From Incurvaria masculella (lineage: Eukaryota > Arthropoda > Insecta > Lepidoptera > Incurvariidae): 64,000 bases of DNA. How positions within the stretch are numbered: position 1 is the first letter of the stretch; each line of letters starts with the position of its first letter. The stretch covers positions 5,709,001 to 5,773,000 of the forward strand of contig OX335660.1 of NCBI GenBank assembly GCA_946894095.1. The letters run 5' to 3'. Of the stretch, positions 11,780 to 22,616 are shown in pieces. The position numbers and the translations under genes are program-made. The notes below the pieces were generated by a model. The model ran no database searches and was not told the DNA's origin. It saw nothing but the letters and a program-made list of their open reading frames with translations.

Positions 11780-12058
11780 CAGCTGAGAGTATCGGGGGCC
11801 TCGCATAGTCGGCCCGCTCAGTGAACGATGCCGTTTACTTCGAGAGCAACTTCTACCGGCTGCTGCAGTCTAACCACTCGATATAGCCAGTGGAAATATG
11901 ATTTACGTCCTTCGGAGATATGTTTAAGCTGATGAATGTCAACATCAGCAGATTTAATGTCGTACAGGGCAAACGCACTCTATATTTGATATTAATTTTA
12001 AGTTCACCAAAAGCGACTCGCCAGCGTAGACGATTCACTATAAAACTTAACATTTTTC
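11780..12058. other. Spacer
   Basis: Nothing recognised. Confidence 0.35.
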
Positions 12059-12333
12059 TAGGGTTCCGTACCCAAAGGGCGCCAACGGAACCCTATTACT
12101 AAGCCTCCGTTGTCCATCCGTCCGTCCGTCGGTAGGTCCGTCCGTCTGTCACAGGGCTGTATCTCATAAATCGTAACAGATAGGCAGCTGAAATGTTCAC
12201 TGAGTGTGTATTTATTTTTCCGCTATAATAACAAATAGCGTACCATACAAAAAACGTGAATTTTGTGTCAAATCTTGTATAATGGTACGGAACCCTTCAT
12301 GTGCGAGTCCGACTCGCACTGGGCGGTTTTTTA
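12059..12333. repeat. ggttccgtacc repeat (family T), copy 1
   Basis: One end is a hairpin (gggttccgt ... cggaaccct). Then come CCGT microsatellite, cagggctgtatctca, and the far end with the palindrome gtgcgagtccgactcgcac followed by a T-run. Copies of ~290-350 bp lie at 17431, 24766, 48735, 49288 and 60419, with fragments at 54216 and 57060. Very common-looking in this DNA; class unknown. Confidence 0.8.
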
Positions 12334-12469
12334 TTTGCGTCTATATCTATTCTATGCATATAAAATTACTTAAATCGGTTCACTAAAAGTGACGTGTTTG
12401 ATATTGATTAACTCAGACGTCTCTTTGTGCAATCGGGGCTTGGAATGCACAATCTTATCTATCACATTC

Positions 12470-12577
12470 GTATTCAGAGGGGGCCTGTCAAAACTTAGTA
12501 CGAGATTAGCACCGGACTAACCATACAAAAACCGGTTTAGTCTGGCGGATTAAAATTAGTCCGCCCACTCTGAATAC
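12470..12577. mobile_element. Small palindromic MITE, copy 2
   Basis: Same ends (gtattcagag / cactctgaatac) and core (gattagcaccggactaacc) as 4041-4158. Confidence 0.7.
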
Positions 12578-13569
12578 ACCTGTCAGAATATAATCTAAGC
12601 ACAGCGCGCTAAGCTAGGTCTATGATCAAAATGCTGACGCATTTCTTTCTGTGTTTGTGCTATATGATTGTGGTTTCTTGCAACATCACACACAGCTCGA
12701 GGCTCAATGCCAATTTGCAGAAAATTTCCAGGACGTGTCATTTCCCTGTCAGCCATATTCTTTGGTTAGAAAAGTGGTCAGAAACCCGAGATATTCTTCT
12801 GTTGGACCGCGATTTTATTCCAACGGGTGTGTAAGGCAGGACGTCTTGTCAATCAGCAGGCATATATTTCCGGTGGGTATTTGAGTTTCTTAACGCGACG
12901 TGGCGGACGCCCTTCTGAATCGATCGAGACAAGCCCTCTTCCACAGAAGCTGAATATATTCGTCGGTTCCCCTCCGCCTGCTGTAGTCGAACAGTCTTGT
13001 GACTTGAATATAGTGTGTATGCAACTAACGGAGGAAAATGAACGAAGAAACTAATGATTATACCTTATTGGCCGCTCTCATGTGCGGGCAAGCAGTGCTA
13101 ATGCTCTCGTCACCTAGGGTTGTCACACATTTTAGCGATAAGTTCGAATCTCACTAGAAAGCTTAAAAACAACGTATTCATCACTTAAGTCCATTTGCCC
13201 CGCTGCATTTTTCGGAAATTCATTGTATTAATTTTCTCTTCAAATAATACAATAAATATATACTGAAACCCTTAAAATACTTAAGTCAACCTAGGACTGG
13301 CTCTAGCGTCTGACGCCATATACAATTTTGGTGATGACGGCAATATTTTTGATCGTTCAATCTTTGCAGTCACTGTCTGCAACGCAGATGAAGCGTTAAA
13401 TAAATGTATGTGTACCTAGGTATAATCTTAAACACTGTGTTAGTAGGTGGCATTCATTACGGTAGGAGGGACTGTAGGAGAATTCCAAATTATGGGTAAA
13501 CTGGTAGACGCAATACCCGCGAATGGTATGTTTTGCTGGTTCGGGTCCAGCCTTGCAGTATATTACTGG
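12578..13569. other. Spacer, no gene recognised
   Basis: Short frames on the plus strand (12622-13054) have no recognisable motif or splice borders. Confidence 0.35.
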
Positions 13570-13680
13570 GCTCTTTCTTCAATTAATGTATCCTTGCTTC
13601 ACCTGCGATTATACATACATACATGTCACATTCCTTGGAATAAGCGACGTACCTGCTTATTACGAAAAAGTATATTTACA
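13570..13680. repeat. Repeat shared with 1517-1627
   Basis: Over 100 bp nearly identical to 1517-1627, including cattccttggaataagcgac and tacgaaaaagtatattta. Confidence 0.75.
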
Positions 13681-14274
13681 TATGTGATTCTAATTAATAA
13701 TAGGACTCAGGAAATTAAAATAATACGTGTGTGCAGTTCACATGCGGTAGAAGTGAAACCTTCATAAAACTAAACCTCGTAAGAATGAGACGAATGCAGA
13801 GAATGTTTCTTTTTGGTGTAGCTTTTTCGTTTCATCACATCAAAGATACATAATTACCTATAGATTTATGGAAGATGCATTCGCTTTGCCCCGCAAATTT
13901 GCTTAATCTAACTTAACCAATCGGTGCCATGGTTTGTAAAATAACTAGATTTATCTACAATTAAGAGGATAATGAGGTGATCGAGCTCCATAAACCGGAA
14001 ACAGGCGTGAGCCATTGTATGGAACTCGATGAACTCATTATTCTCTATCTATAGTTGATACCGCGCCTCTGCCGTTTTTCCCCGACTTCTCATATATTCA
14101 CACAACTCGTTTGATTTTGTGAGCCAATAAGATATGTAAGCCACGTCAAAATAAGGGAACGAAATGCTAAAGGACTTTGTATGAAAAGCAACCCAGCCGT
14201 CTTTCAACAATTGGTTATATTAAACTGTCAGTCATTTTTACGCGGAGTCATAACGATTGAATTTCACTGTATTA
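13681..14274. other. Spacer
   Basis: AT-rich; nothing recognised. Confidence 0.35.
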
Positions 14275-14451
14275 TGATCGGCAACCCTGAAACCGAGTGA
14301 CCTCACGCGGTGTATTGTGACGTGGGGTCCTAGTGAAAGTCGGCGTGGTGTTGGTGGAGGCGTGGGTGGCTCCACCACCATCGTAGCACGGTGCCACCGC
14401 CACGTCAGACGGCTGCGTGCCCTTGGCGGCCGTCTGAGAAACGTCACGCGG
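14275..14451 (-). CDS. Possible terminal exon, function unknown
   Basis: A GC-rich island in AT-rich DNA. On the minus strand a weak acceptor (ttctcag) precedes an open frame beginning T-A-A-K-G-T-Q-P-S-D, rich in Thr, Pro and Ala, ending at a TAA about 55 codons on. No partner exon or family was identified. It could be chance or an old repeat. Confidence 0.2.
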
Positions 14452-15496
14452 AACATAAAGCCATGAGACGCGATATTAATTTAAATAAATTGCAGAAGCA
14501 TTTTTTTTTCATAGCGTTAGGTTCACTACCCAAAGGAGATGTCGTGGGGTAGGTACCCGCGATGCGAACTGTACATAATTATGCTAACTATTATATTACG
14601 TCATTTAATTTCGGTAAAGTAGTAAATTATATTCGCAGACTGTACAATTCTACTAAGTACCTACCTAAAAATAAAAAGTAAAAAAAATATCCAGCATTAT
14701 TGATTATGATGAGATAAAAGATTCTAAACACCTAGCTCCACAGCCACTTTGTACTACAGACGTGACGTTGTTCCACAGCTGTTTGCGTCAGTCAGCTACC
14801 CGTGATTGTTATTCGCACATACCGCCGCGATTTTTTTTCAAATTTGGAGAGTTGCAATTTCCGTTCGCTCTCGTCTCGTCTGCTACGTCTGACGATTGTA
14901 TTTTTCTGAGTTGGACCTCATTTCAAACTTCCCATATCGCTTTTAAGACTAGTGCAAAATGCTTGCTTGTGCCAAAATATTTGCCATATCTTGCTTCGTG
15001 GGCCGCTCTTTACTCACCGTAACAATAAAGTTTTGCTCGGCCGGGGGAGTTCGATTTAAACTTTATCGTGTCTTACTTAAGGGTCAGGCCAAGGGCAGGT
15101 GCTTTTTATTGTGAGTTCATTAAGTATTTAGATGTATTCGATATCCACCATTCATGATATCGAGCGGCTATTTTTAATGTCATTAAACATGGATGGCTGT
15201 TGTCATACCCTCGATATCGCCTCAACCGAAGAGACAAGAATATACGGGATCAGGTGTCACGCCAGGGTCTTCACTTTCTTTGACATCCCTACCTTGAAAC
15301 GTACTGAAAAACAGCTGACAACGGATGTTTTATGTCGCCCCTTGTACCTTTATTCAATGCTAAGAAAGGGGATCTACAGCGTTACGTTAAATCCAAACCG
15401 GATCGGTTGGCTGTCGATCCACAACTGTTGCGTTCGAACTCTCTGGCGTCTGCTTCCCTGCTTACTATGTAGTAGGGTTGAATCAAAAGCGTGCTT
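14452..15496. other. Spacer
   Basis: No gene. From ~15170 there may be a heavily decayed SINE body (minus strand), but similarity is too poor to draw borders. The 130-codon plus-strand frame here is not convincing. Confidence 0.35.
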
Positions 15497-15665
15497 AACC
15501 CTACCACCTGGCAGGGGAATGTAGCCTTTAATTTTACATGAATTTCGAACCATGGAACCGCTCGAATTCTTGGCGAAATGCACTTATTCAACACAGAAAT
15601 AGAAATAAAGTGATGCATGAACGAGGCGGGGATTTGAACCTATGACATCTGGCATGGGGGCAAGA
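15497..15665 (-). mobile_element. SINE fragment, tRNA-like head
   Basis: Minus-strand remnant holding aaccctaccacctgg, cgaaatgcactta, gtgatgcatg and a B-box-like gatttgaacc. It lies directly beside the SINE starting at 15671. Confidence 0.6.
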
Positions 15666-15670
15666 CTTGT

Positions 15671-16054
15671 CAGCCTCAATGGCCCAGTGGCGCGACAGTT
15701 CGGCGATCGCTCTCCGAAGTTAAGCAACGCTGGGTCCGGTCTGGTCTTGGATGGGTGACCATTCGACCGCTGAGAGAGGCTGGCCGTGGTTTGAATTCCA
15801 CGATAAACTGTAGGTCCCCTTCTTTACTTACTAGGTGGGAGGGTAAATCCCGCCCGGGTTGGTACCATCGCATTGGATGAACGATGGCCGAAGCGGCAAT
15901 GAAAATTGTCCGTGTTTTCCGTCCAGTTCAATGTAGCCGTGCAATATAAGGAAGGTCCTGGCATGGCACCTAGTTCCCATGTGGTGTGTTGGGCTAATAC
16001 CATGACAAAAAGTGTGGTATTAGCCATCCATGTCCAGGCACATAAAAAAAAAAA
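15671..16054 (+). mobile_element. SINE with 5S-rRNA-like head
   Basis: Full copy very close to 6465-6843: A-box-like tggcccagtgg, 5S-like segment (aagttaagcaacgctggg ... cttggatgggtgacc), shared body and A-run 16043-16054. Confidence 0.85.
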
Positions 16055-16227
16055 CTCGGCGCCTCTGTGCTACGAGCCGCTAGCCAACCACTCGACTACG
16101 GGTCGGTCGGTCGGTGGCGTCCATTCTGGACACTAATAAGCTTCTCGGCCCAGCGATGAGACGTCACAGACTGCGGTGACGTGCGTCGGTCGATGCAAAG
16201 AATATACAATGAACTTGAAATTATGCT

Positions 16228-16533
16228 TCGGTGGCCCGGTGGCGCGACGCCTCGAGGTTAGGCAACGCTCGGTGCGCTCGGGTTCTGGATGGGGGGTGGG
16301 ACCGTCCTACCGTCGAGGTTGGCCCTGATTCGGATTCCACGCGAAACTGTAGGTCCCCTTCCTTGCCGGGTTGGTGCCATTGCATTGGATGAGACATGTT
16401 CGAACATTGTCCGCGTGTTTTCCACCTAGGCATAAGCAGCAGTGCTATATGTATAAGGAAGCTCCTGGCATGTGGTGTGTTGGGTTGGTGTGATGACAGT
16501 AGGCGATTCATTTCATGTTTCATAAAAACAATT
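16228..16533 (+). mobile_element. Diverged SINE, decayed 5S-like head
   Basis: Recognisable but degraded: gaggttaggcaacgctcgg and ctggatggggggtgggacc in the head, then aactgtaggtccccttcctt, gcattggatga and ctcctggcatg in the body. Confidence 0.65.
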
Positions 16534-17149
16534 TGCTTACCTAATGGCCACATAATTGTCTATTTTAACACCTCCAACACTGATTTTCCTCCATTCTTAC
16601 TACATACTGATCGATGGACAAATATACATATGTATATTTTACTTCAGCCTAAAACTTTTATATATTTTTTTAAATATTTTATTTAAAATTTTATTTAAAC
16701 TTTGAGTATGAAACATTTTATTTTTTTTATTTTTGTTACATTGATTTTTCAATAGTCTTAGGGTCTCTTTCACCAGGTATTAATTAGCTTAATCCGTACA
16801 TTAAAGGGTCTTTCTTACCATCTTGCAATCGATACCAGTACAAGATAATCAGCACTTTAGTAATAAAGGCCCTTTAAGTGCCAATTAAAATACAAATACA
16901 AATATTTATTTCAGGAAGCCATTTTACATACATAATAAATATCTTACAAAATACATATGTATTATTATATGAAGCTAATATAGGCAAAAAGAGAAACCAT
17001 TTTTATGAATAAGTAGCTTAAATAATAATTGGTATACACTGTAGTTGAAACAACTTTGGCTGTTATACATAATTTTTAAATCCTACCCTCTGCGCTAGTC
17101 AAAGACAAAGAAAGAAAGAAATCGGTACTTGGTGATAACCAAGCTTCTA
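16534..17149. other. AT-rich spacer with LINE-like tail
   Basis: At 16890-16920 an AAATAC microsatellite with caggaagccattttacat resembles a minus-strand LINE 3' tail. Nothing else was recognised. Confidence 0.35.
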
Positions 17150-17385
17150 GTCAGGCAGATAACAATTCGACGGATTTATTTACGCCTCTGCTTATCCATC
17201 CGTTAGGCAATAATAATAATAAGTCAATATTTTTATTATTAAAATTACAGTAAGATAATCGTGATAGAAGTTTTAACCCTCCGGCAATGACTATCCGTCT
17301 TTTGACATACGTATATTCGATCAGTCCGATAAGTACTATCTAGGGGTTGTAAAATCGGCCTTAAAATAAAGAAATTCTTTTGAAC
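17150..17385. mobile_element. Palindromic repeat family X, copy 1
   Basis: Shares gcttatccatccg, actatc(c/t)gtcttttg and agtccgataagtactatct with 55466-55705. Both ends carry inverted ctgataa / ttgaaaaatcgg-type sequence, as in a fold-back MITE. Confidence 0.6.
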
Positions 17386-17430
17386 GATCGGTTTCTGATA
17401 TAGACGCGCTATCTTGGTGCTGTGGGTTTA

Positions 17431-17724
17431 TTAGGGTTCCGTACCCAAAGGGTGAAGACGGAACCCTATTACTAAGCCTCCGCTGTCCGTCCGTCCGTCC
17501 GTCTGTTACAGGGCTGTATCTCATCAACCGTAATAGGTAGGCAGCCGAAATGTTCACAGTGTGTGTATTTATTCTTCCACTATAACAACAAATAGGTAAC
17601 ATAAAAAAGAATACGAATTGAAGGGGCGCCCCATACAAAAAACGTGATTTTTTGTGTTAAATCTTGTACGTTGGTACGGATCCCTTCGTGTACGAGTCCG
17701 ACTCGCACTTGGCCGGTTTTTCAG
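17431..17724. repeat. ggttccgtacc repeat (family T), copy 2
   Basis: Complete copy with hairpin end, short CCGT run, cagggctgtatctcatc, and the gtccgactcgcacttggcc end. Confidence 0.85.
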
Positions 17725-18002
17725 TCTATAGCTGATACAAGTCTACTTGTACTACTTACACTTATACATCGAACACGTTTTAAGATCTTATCGGAAAATG
17801 ACGTTGGATTAGATCTGAAATTATCCACCGGCCGGTAATGACTGAATCATTGACGCAAACGACCATAGCTGGGTCTAGTTTGTGACCATAAGCTGTTACA
17901 TATTAGGTACTGTTACATCATACTTGCGAGATAGTTTACATGCAATAGTGATATCGTGGCATGATAGAGGTCTATTGTCTAGCGCGTTAGTCGGAAGCAG
18001 TG

Positions 18003-18362
18003 ATGTGTCATTCCGGTTCCAAAGAGGAATGCATTCCCATTCCTACTCCAAAAGTCTGGAATGAAGGTTCAATGGTACCTCGAAAAACCCGTCTAGAACC
18101 AATAAAATCAGGAAATGTTTTTATTTCACTCTGGAATGGTTATATGTAGTTTTAACTCCGGATTGGTTATAATTTCCACTCCGGATTAGTTATAGTTTCC
18201 ACTCCGAAGTGGTTATTTATTTCACTCTGGAATTGATGGTATTCCGATTCAGCTAGTTCGTTAATAATAAGGTTGGAAGAATTTTCGGATTATTATAAGC
18301 GGAATGGATGGTTTAAAGCCGGAATGGAAATGTTTTGATGAGGAGTGGGAATGGCAATAGAA
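18003..18362. repeat. ggaatgg-rich interspersed repeat
   Basis: Contains several tandem-like ttccactccgga(a/t)tggtta words and a gatgaggagtgggaatgg end; same family as 4355 and 7420. Confidence 0.55.
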
Positions 18363-18889
18363 GTAGGTAAGGCTGATTAATGTTTAAATAAGTTATACAA
18401 GCGCATGAGACGGGTGCTCGGAATGGGGTCGACTCGGAATGACTCATTGCTGGTCGGAAGGCTCGCCAGAAGGAGTCGTCTGGCTGGAAAGAAGCATAAT
18501 AGGAACGCGACATTATATGGAAGTAGTTTATAAGTGGCGTTCCATGTATGTGAATTTCGGCCGGCTGGGGCGCTATTGTAGCACAACACAGCGCCGCGCG
18601 CCGTCGACAAATTCGCGAGTGGAGCAGACGCCATCTTGATTTGGGACACGTCACAAGTGCTGTAAAAGTTATAATATTGAAACGAAGAATCAGTTCATAA
18701 AAGCCGTTTTATTGCACAAGAGTGCTATTCCAACAAGTAGTAGAAAAATAGAAGTGTGGCTAGTTTAGGTAATTTAGATTTAATTAGGGTTTCCAAACGT
18801 AGGTAACAATTTGGCCTTCTATTCAAAGTTTCAGGCGTTTTAGCTTGCCTATCCAATAAAATAAAGTAGTATTTACACGTATAATAAAG
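18363..18889. other. Spacer
   Basis: A moderately GC-rich patch at 18400-18650 has open frames on both strands without family matches. Nothing was called. Confidence 0.35.
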
Positions 18890-18891
18890 TA

Positions 18892-19443
18892 CAGTAGAGC
18901 CGCGCTAGTCCGAACCCTGCCTAATCCGTCGATTGCGGTAATCCGAACGAACGGAAAGCAAAGTTGATATGTCAGGAGATCCTTACAGATGAAGAAATAA
19001 TCGCGATAGAAACGGGCGATGAAGAAATCAATCACGAAGAAGAAGCTGACCCAGGAATTAAGAAAATAAGCCATGCTGAGGCTGTGAATGCATTTAATGG
19101 GCTGACGACAACGGCCGCGGCGTGTCAAGTCAGGACTCATTTATGCGGCGATTGCGAATTGATGATTTTTCCCAAAAAATTGCAAAATCAAAGCAATAGT
19201 CAATGCTAGATTTTTTTGTTCCAAAGTAGCATGTAAAAGGAGAATGTAGGACAATTGAAAATATTTGTTACTTTTTTTATTTTAATTACGATCGAAGATG
19301 GCTAAAATAAATAAAACAACAAAAAAAAAATCTATTTTTTAATGTTTTACCTCCATATATTTTTTCCCATACTATAATCCGAACACCCCGTTATTTCGAA
19401 CCCTGCTGTGTTTTTAGGGGTTCGGATTAACGAGCCTCTACTG
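18892..19443 (+). mobile_element. pogo/Tigger-type DNA transposon, internally deleted
   Basis: 552 bp flanked by TA duplications (18890-18891 and 19444-19445). The ends are inverted: cagtagagccgcgctagtcc on the left and, reversed, cagtagaggctcgttaatcc on the right. Inside, 18967-19207 encodes a stretch (EILTDEEIIAIETG ... KKISHAEAVNAF) like the acidic C-terminus of Tigger/pogo transposases. The DDE catalytic core and DNA-binding part are absent and the frame has no ATG, so the copy is non-autonomous. Confidence 0.8.
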
Positions 19444-20700
19444 TAGTAGTATTTGGAACGTGGAATATAGGTCGCATTGAAATAGAAAATCCGTGATTTA
19501 TCTTAATTAGTAATTTAGTCAAATCCCCGCTTTCATATGGCTAGTTGATTTTCGGAGCCTGCTCTCTGGGTCCCAAAAAAAACCCGCCATTAATTGATGT
19601 ATGTGCTTAGGCCTTTCTTTCGGAAAGTCCGGTTTTGTTTTCAAGAGATACCGTAATAACAAAAAAAACGACTTCAAAGAAAAAGCACTAAAAAGTAAAA
19701 GAAATAATTGCCATTTTTGTAGTTACGATTATTGTTATTTTTTGAGCCGGCGTCAGCCGGGCACGCGCGTCATGAGAACCTAAGCTACCTTCTCTGTTCT
19801 GAATTAATAAAAATACAGTCGAATTGAGAACCTCCTCCTTTTTTTTAAGTCGGTTAAAAAGAGCAAAGAATTCCAGCTTCCGGGATCTTTCGAGCTCATT
19901 GTCTCTGTTGTTTTTTTTTTAATTTCTCTCATTTTTTATTTCTGGTAGTCAAACTACGTCATTACCTGAGCTAATGCCCGGATTAACTCTTCTGAATTCT
20001 GGATCGCACTAATAAACAAAATATTCATTAAGGTATTATTGCATTCATAGCCAGTAATTCTAATGTATGAATCTCCTTGCTTTATTTGTAACCAAAGCCA
20101 TGTTTCGCGGAATCATGATTTCCCAATTAGTACCTACAATGTGTTTACATTGTAGGTACTGTAGCGAACAAGGAATGCAATTAAAGATATCATTCTAATG
20201 TGTCTGCATCGAACGCTAATATGAACGTTTTCTAGCCATCTTGGTGTTTCGATTGGTTCTCGAATTTAACTGTAGAGATAACTTAGTGTTTTTAAGCTCT
20301 CCAAAAAAATACCAGTTTCAACTAGCTAGTTCATTGACGCTTTGAAGCAAGGAAGTGGAGTACCGGGGCTAGATAAACAATCGCAATTTATAACAGATAA
20401 GCGCTTGGAGTGCGGTGGACTTCGCTTGTTCAGTTCGACGATGTTACATTGTTCCTGTATCACATCAGATCAGATCACAGAGAATATCTGTGGTTCTTGC
20501 CTATCTGATAAATGTTGGCCACATTTTGGTTTAGCATCGCCATGGACATGTCTGTGTCATGTCCTATAATAATTGGGCACACGTTTACTTTTATTTCGAT
20601 GCGTTGTACTCATCTGCGTTTATTGCGTTCGCACCCATTTGCTCCAGGTTTTCTCTCGTCTCATATCATATCTGTTTATGCTATTGTTTTTTTTTGTATG
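19444..20700. other. Spacer with repeat tail and hairpin
   Basis: Bases 19640-19860 contain gaattgagaacctcctcc and aagtcggttaaa, also seen inverted near 62706-62745, typical of a lepidopteran repeat tail. Bases 20129-20160 form a perfect 14-bp hairpin (agtacctacaatgt, loop gttt). No gene. Confidence 0.45.
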
Positions 20701-21093
20701 CAACCTGACATGTTTGGCTAATACCACACAACTACCGTTATGATATTAGCCCAATACACCACATTCCCGAAGGAATTTGGTGCCATGGACCTTCTCTTTA
20801 TGAGCACGGCTACATTGAACTGAATGGAAAACGCGGACAATTTTTCATTGCCGCTTCGACCATCTTTTTAATCCAATGCGATGGTACCAACCCGGGCGGC
20901 CTTGAACCCTACCACCTAGTAGGGGAAGGGGACCTACAGTTTTACATGGATTCCGAACCATCGAGCAGCTTGCATTCGTGGCGAAATGCACTTATCTTTC
21001 TCGGAAAGAGAAAGACAGTGGTGCATGTCGGTATTGAACCCAGGCCTCTGGTACGCTAGGCCAGTCCCCGCGCCACTGGGCTACGAGCCGCTC
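20701..21093 (-). mobile_element. SINE with tRNA-like head
   Basis: Minus-strand copy. The head reads gagcggctcgtagcccagtgg (A box) and gggttcaatacc (B box), so it looks like a Pol III promoter of tRNA type. The body matches that of the 5S-headed copies but with the variants ttccttcggga and gctcataaag. Confidence 0.85.
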
Positions 21094-21239
21094 AACATTT
21101 ATTGTGTGTTATTCTTAGAATATTTTTGTTTAGTTGTTTGTTATAGATGGAAGGAAGTTACCCATAATTATAAAGAAAACGAGAGGTCACTGTGCCAGCA
21201 AACTGCTAAGCACGTTGGCAGAACTTTGTGTTAAAAAAA

Positions 21240-21612
21240 TTGTAATATAATTTCATGTTAATTTACAATAAAAAAATACTTTGACAGCTTTTCTTGAGGC
21301 GGGGGTTCTGAGGGAAATACGCACCGTCGTCGACTTGCCTTCGGATCCCTGGTATTGAGGTAAGACTAGTAGTGGCATGCAGTTAGTAGCAGGGGTTGGA
21401 CGATACCCCCAAGCGTCATCTCTGCGTGCAGAAAGCTTCTCATAAGCTGCCCTTGGGCCGACCACGAAAAGTGGTCCCCGCTGAGTTGTCCTATTGGAGG
21501 CGACCGGTTCAGCTGGTTTGTCGGACTGAGAGGCATCTCCGGTGCTTGCTGGGTCAGCAAGAAGGGCACTAGCGAGAATTGTCTTAGCCTCTCCACCCGT
21601 TTAGACATGGAA
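21240..21612 (-). pseudogene. Coding remnant, probably retroelement ORF start
   Basis: The minus strand has MSKRVERLRQ (ATG near 21608) in one frame. The neighbouring frame then stays open from about 21600 to ~21253 with a coding-like composition (GEAKTILASALLADP ... GPRAAYEKLSARRDDAWGY). One frameshift would join them, as in a decayed LINE ORF1 or gag. No zinc knuckle or RT motif is visible. Confidence 0.35.
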
Positions 21613-22317
21613 TAGAGAGGTGTAACATGTGTACCGAGGGGTCATCACATCCAACAGTTCCTTTGTTACCATAAAGGAAGTGTGGTGATAAAAAGTTTAT
21701 CTTGCGTCATCAAGGGATAACAAACCAGCTCAGATACCTGTCTGGAAAGTATGGACTGATTTTTTTTCACGCGGCACTCGTCATTAGGGGACCGCAGATT
21801 GTCCCTGCTAGGATTTCACGGCGGTTCTTAGAGGCAATAGCGGTTCCCTTAGAGGCAAAAGGGAAATCGTTCTGGAACAAATATCCTGGAAATAACTTTC
21901 CAGAATAATTACTTCCTGTGTCAATGTGTTGGGCACTTCTTTTATTTTCTGCACTACTGGACAGCAACGTTTTGTTGAAAGTAGATGTGACAGCTTAGCT
22001 TATTTTTCAACTTGCCGACCAATTAATGCAGTACGTATCAGATGAACGCGTCTTCACGCTCTGCTTACAGGCACATTCGAGTAACATTATATTTTTAACT
22101 GACTTCATTAATTTACAGTGCACTAATAACATCAGTGCACGGTGTTGTGCGTTGCCATAGACCGCCCTCGCTGAATAAACCATTATGTGATCAATCTAAT
22201 ATGTATATCCAAGTCATCCGTGGCTGGCTAGACATCGAAGATCTCATCAGATAACGCAGGACAAATTTTTATAACACATCATAAATGGTTTTGAGATATT
22301 GCATGGCCTAATGATTT
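21613..22317. other. Spacer
   Basis: Nothing recognised. Confidence 0.35.
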
Positions 22318-22590
22318 TTAAGGTGGCCCATCCCGCTCATCTCCCCATACAAAAGGGGAAAGAAGATCACGCCCATATTTCTTGTCAGAGATCCAAAATT
22401 TTGCTCAAAATAGCTTGTTTTGATCGAACTAGATGTCTGATGAACATTAGCATTGTAAAATTCTGTTTGGTTTCTAAGTTATAAGGTTCGAAAGTTTGAA
22501 TTTTTTGCGCGTTTTTATAAAATAAATTTGGAGGTGGATTACGCAATGATAAAGTAAGAACATCTTAAAAAGATTAGTCATCAGACATAG
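22318..22590 (+). mobile_element. Repeat family R, left part (split by LINE)
   Basis: Matches 62190-62470 (inverted) and 53388-53525: tttggaggtggatta, agtcatcagacatagc, and, at the start, aaggtggcccatcccgctca. The family continues at 24564-24640 after the LINE, so the LINE landed inside this copy. Confidence 0.75.
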
Positions 22591-22616
22591 CTTATTTAAT
22601 CGAGATTAAATAAGCT
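22589..22616. repeat. Perfect 13-bp hairpin at the LINE insertion junction
   Basis: agcttatttaatc and its exact complement are separated by two bases (GA). It sits where family R stops and the LINE begins, so it probably arose during insertion. Confidence 0.7.

Noticed and set aside
20129..20160. Perfect 14-bp hairpin as a microRNA
   Set aside because: Stem far too short for a miRNA precursor.
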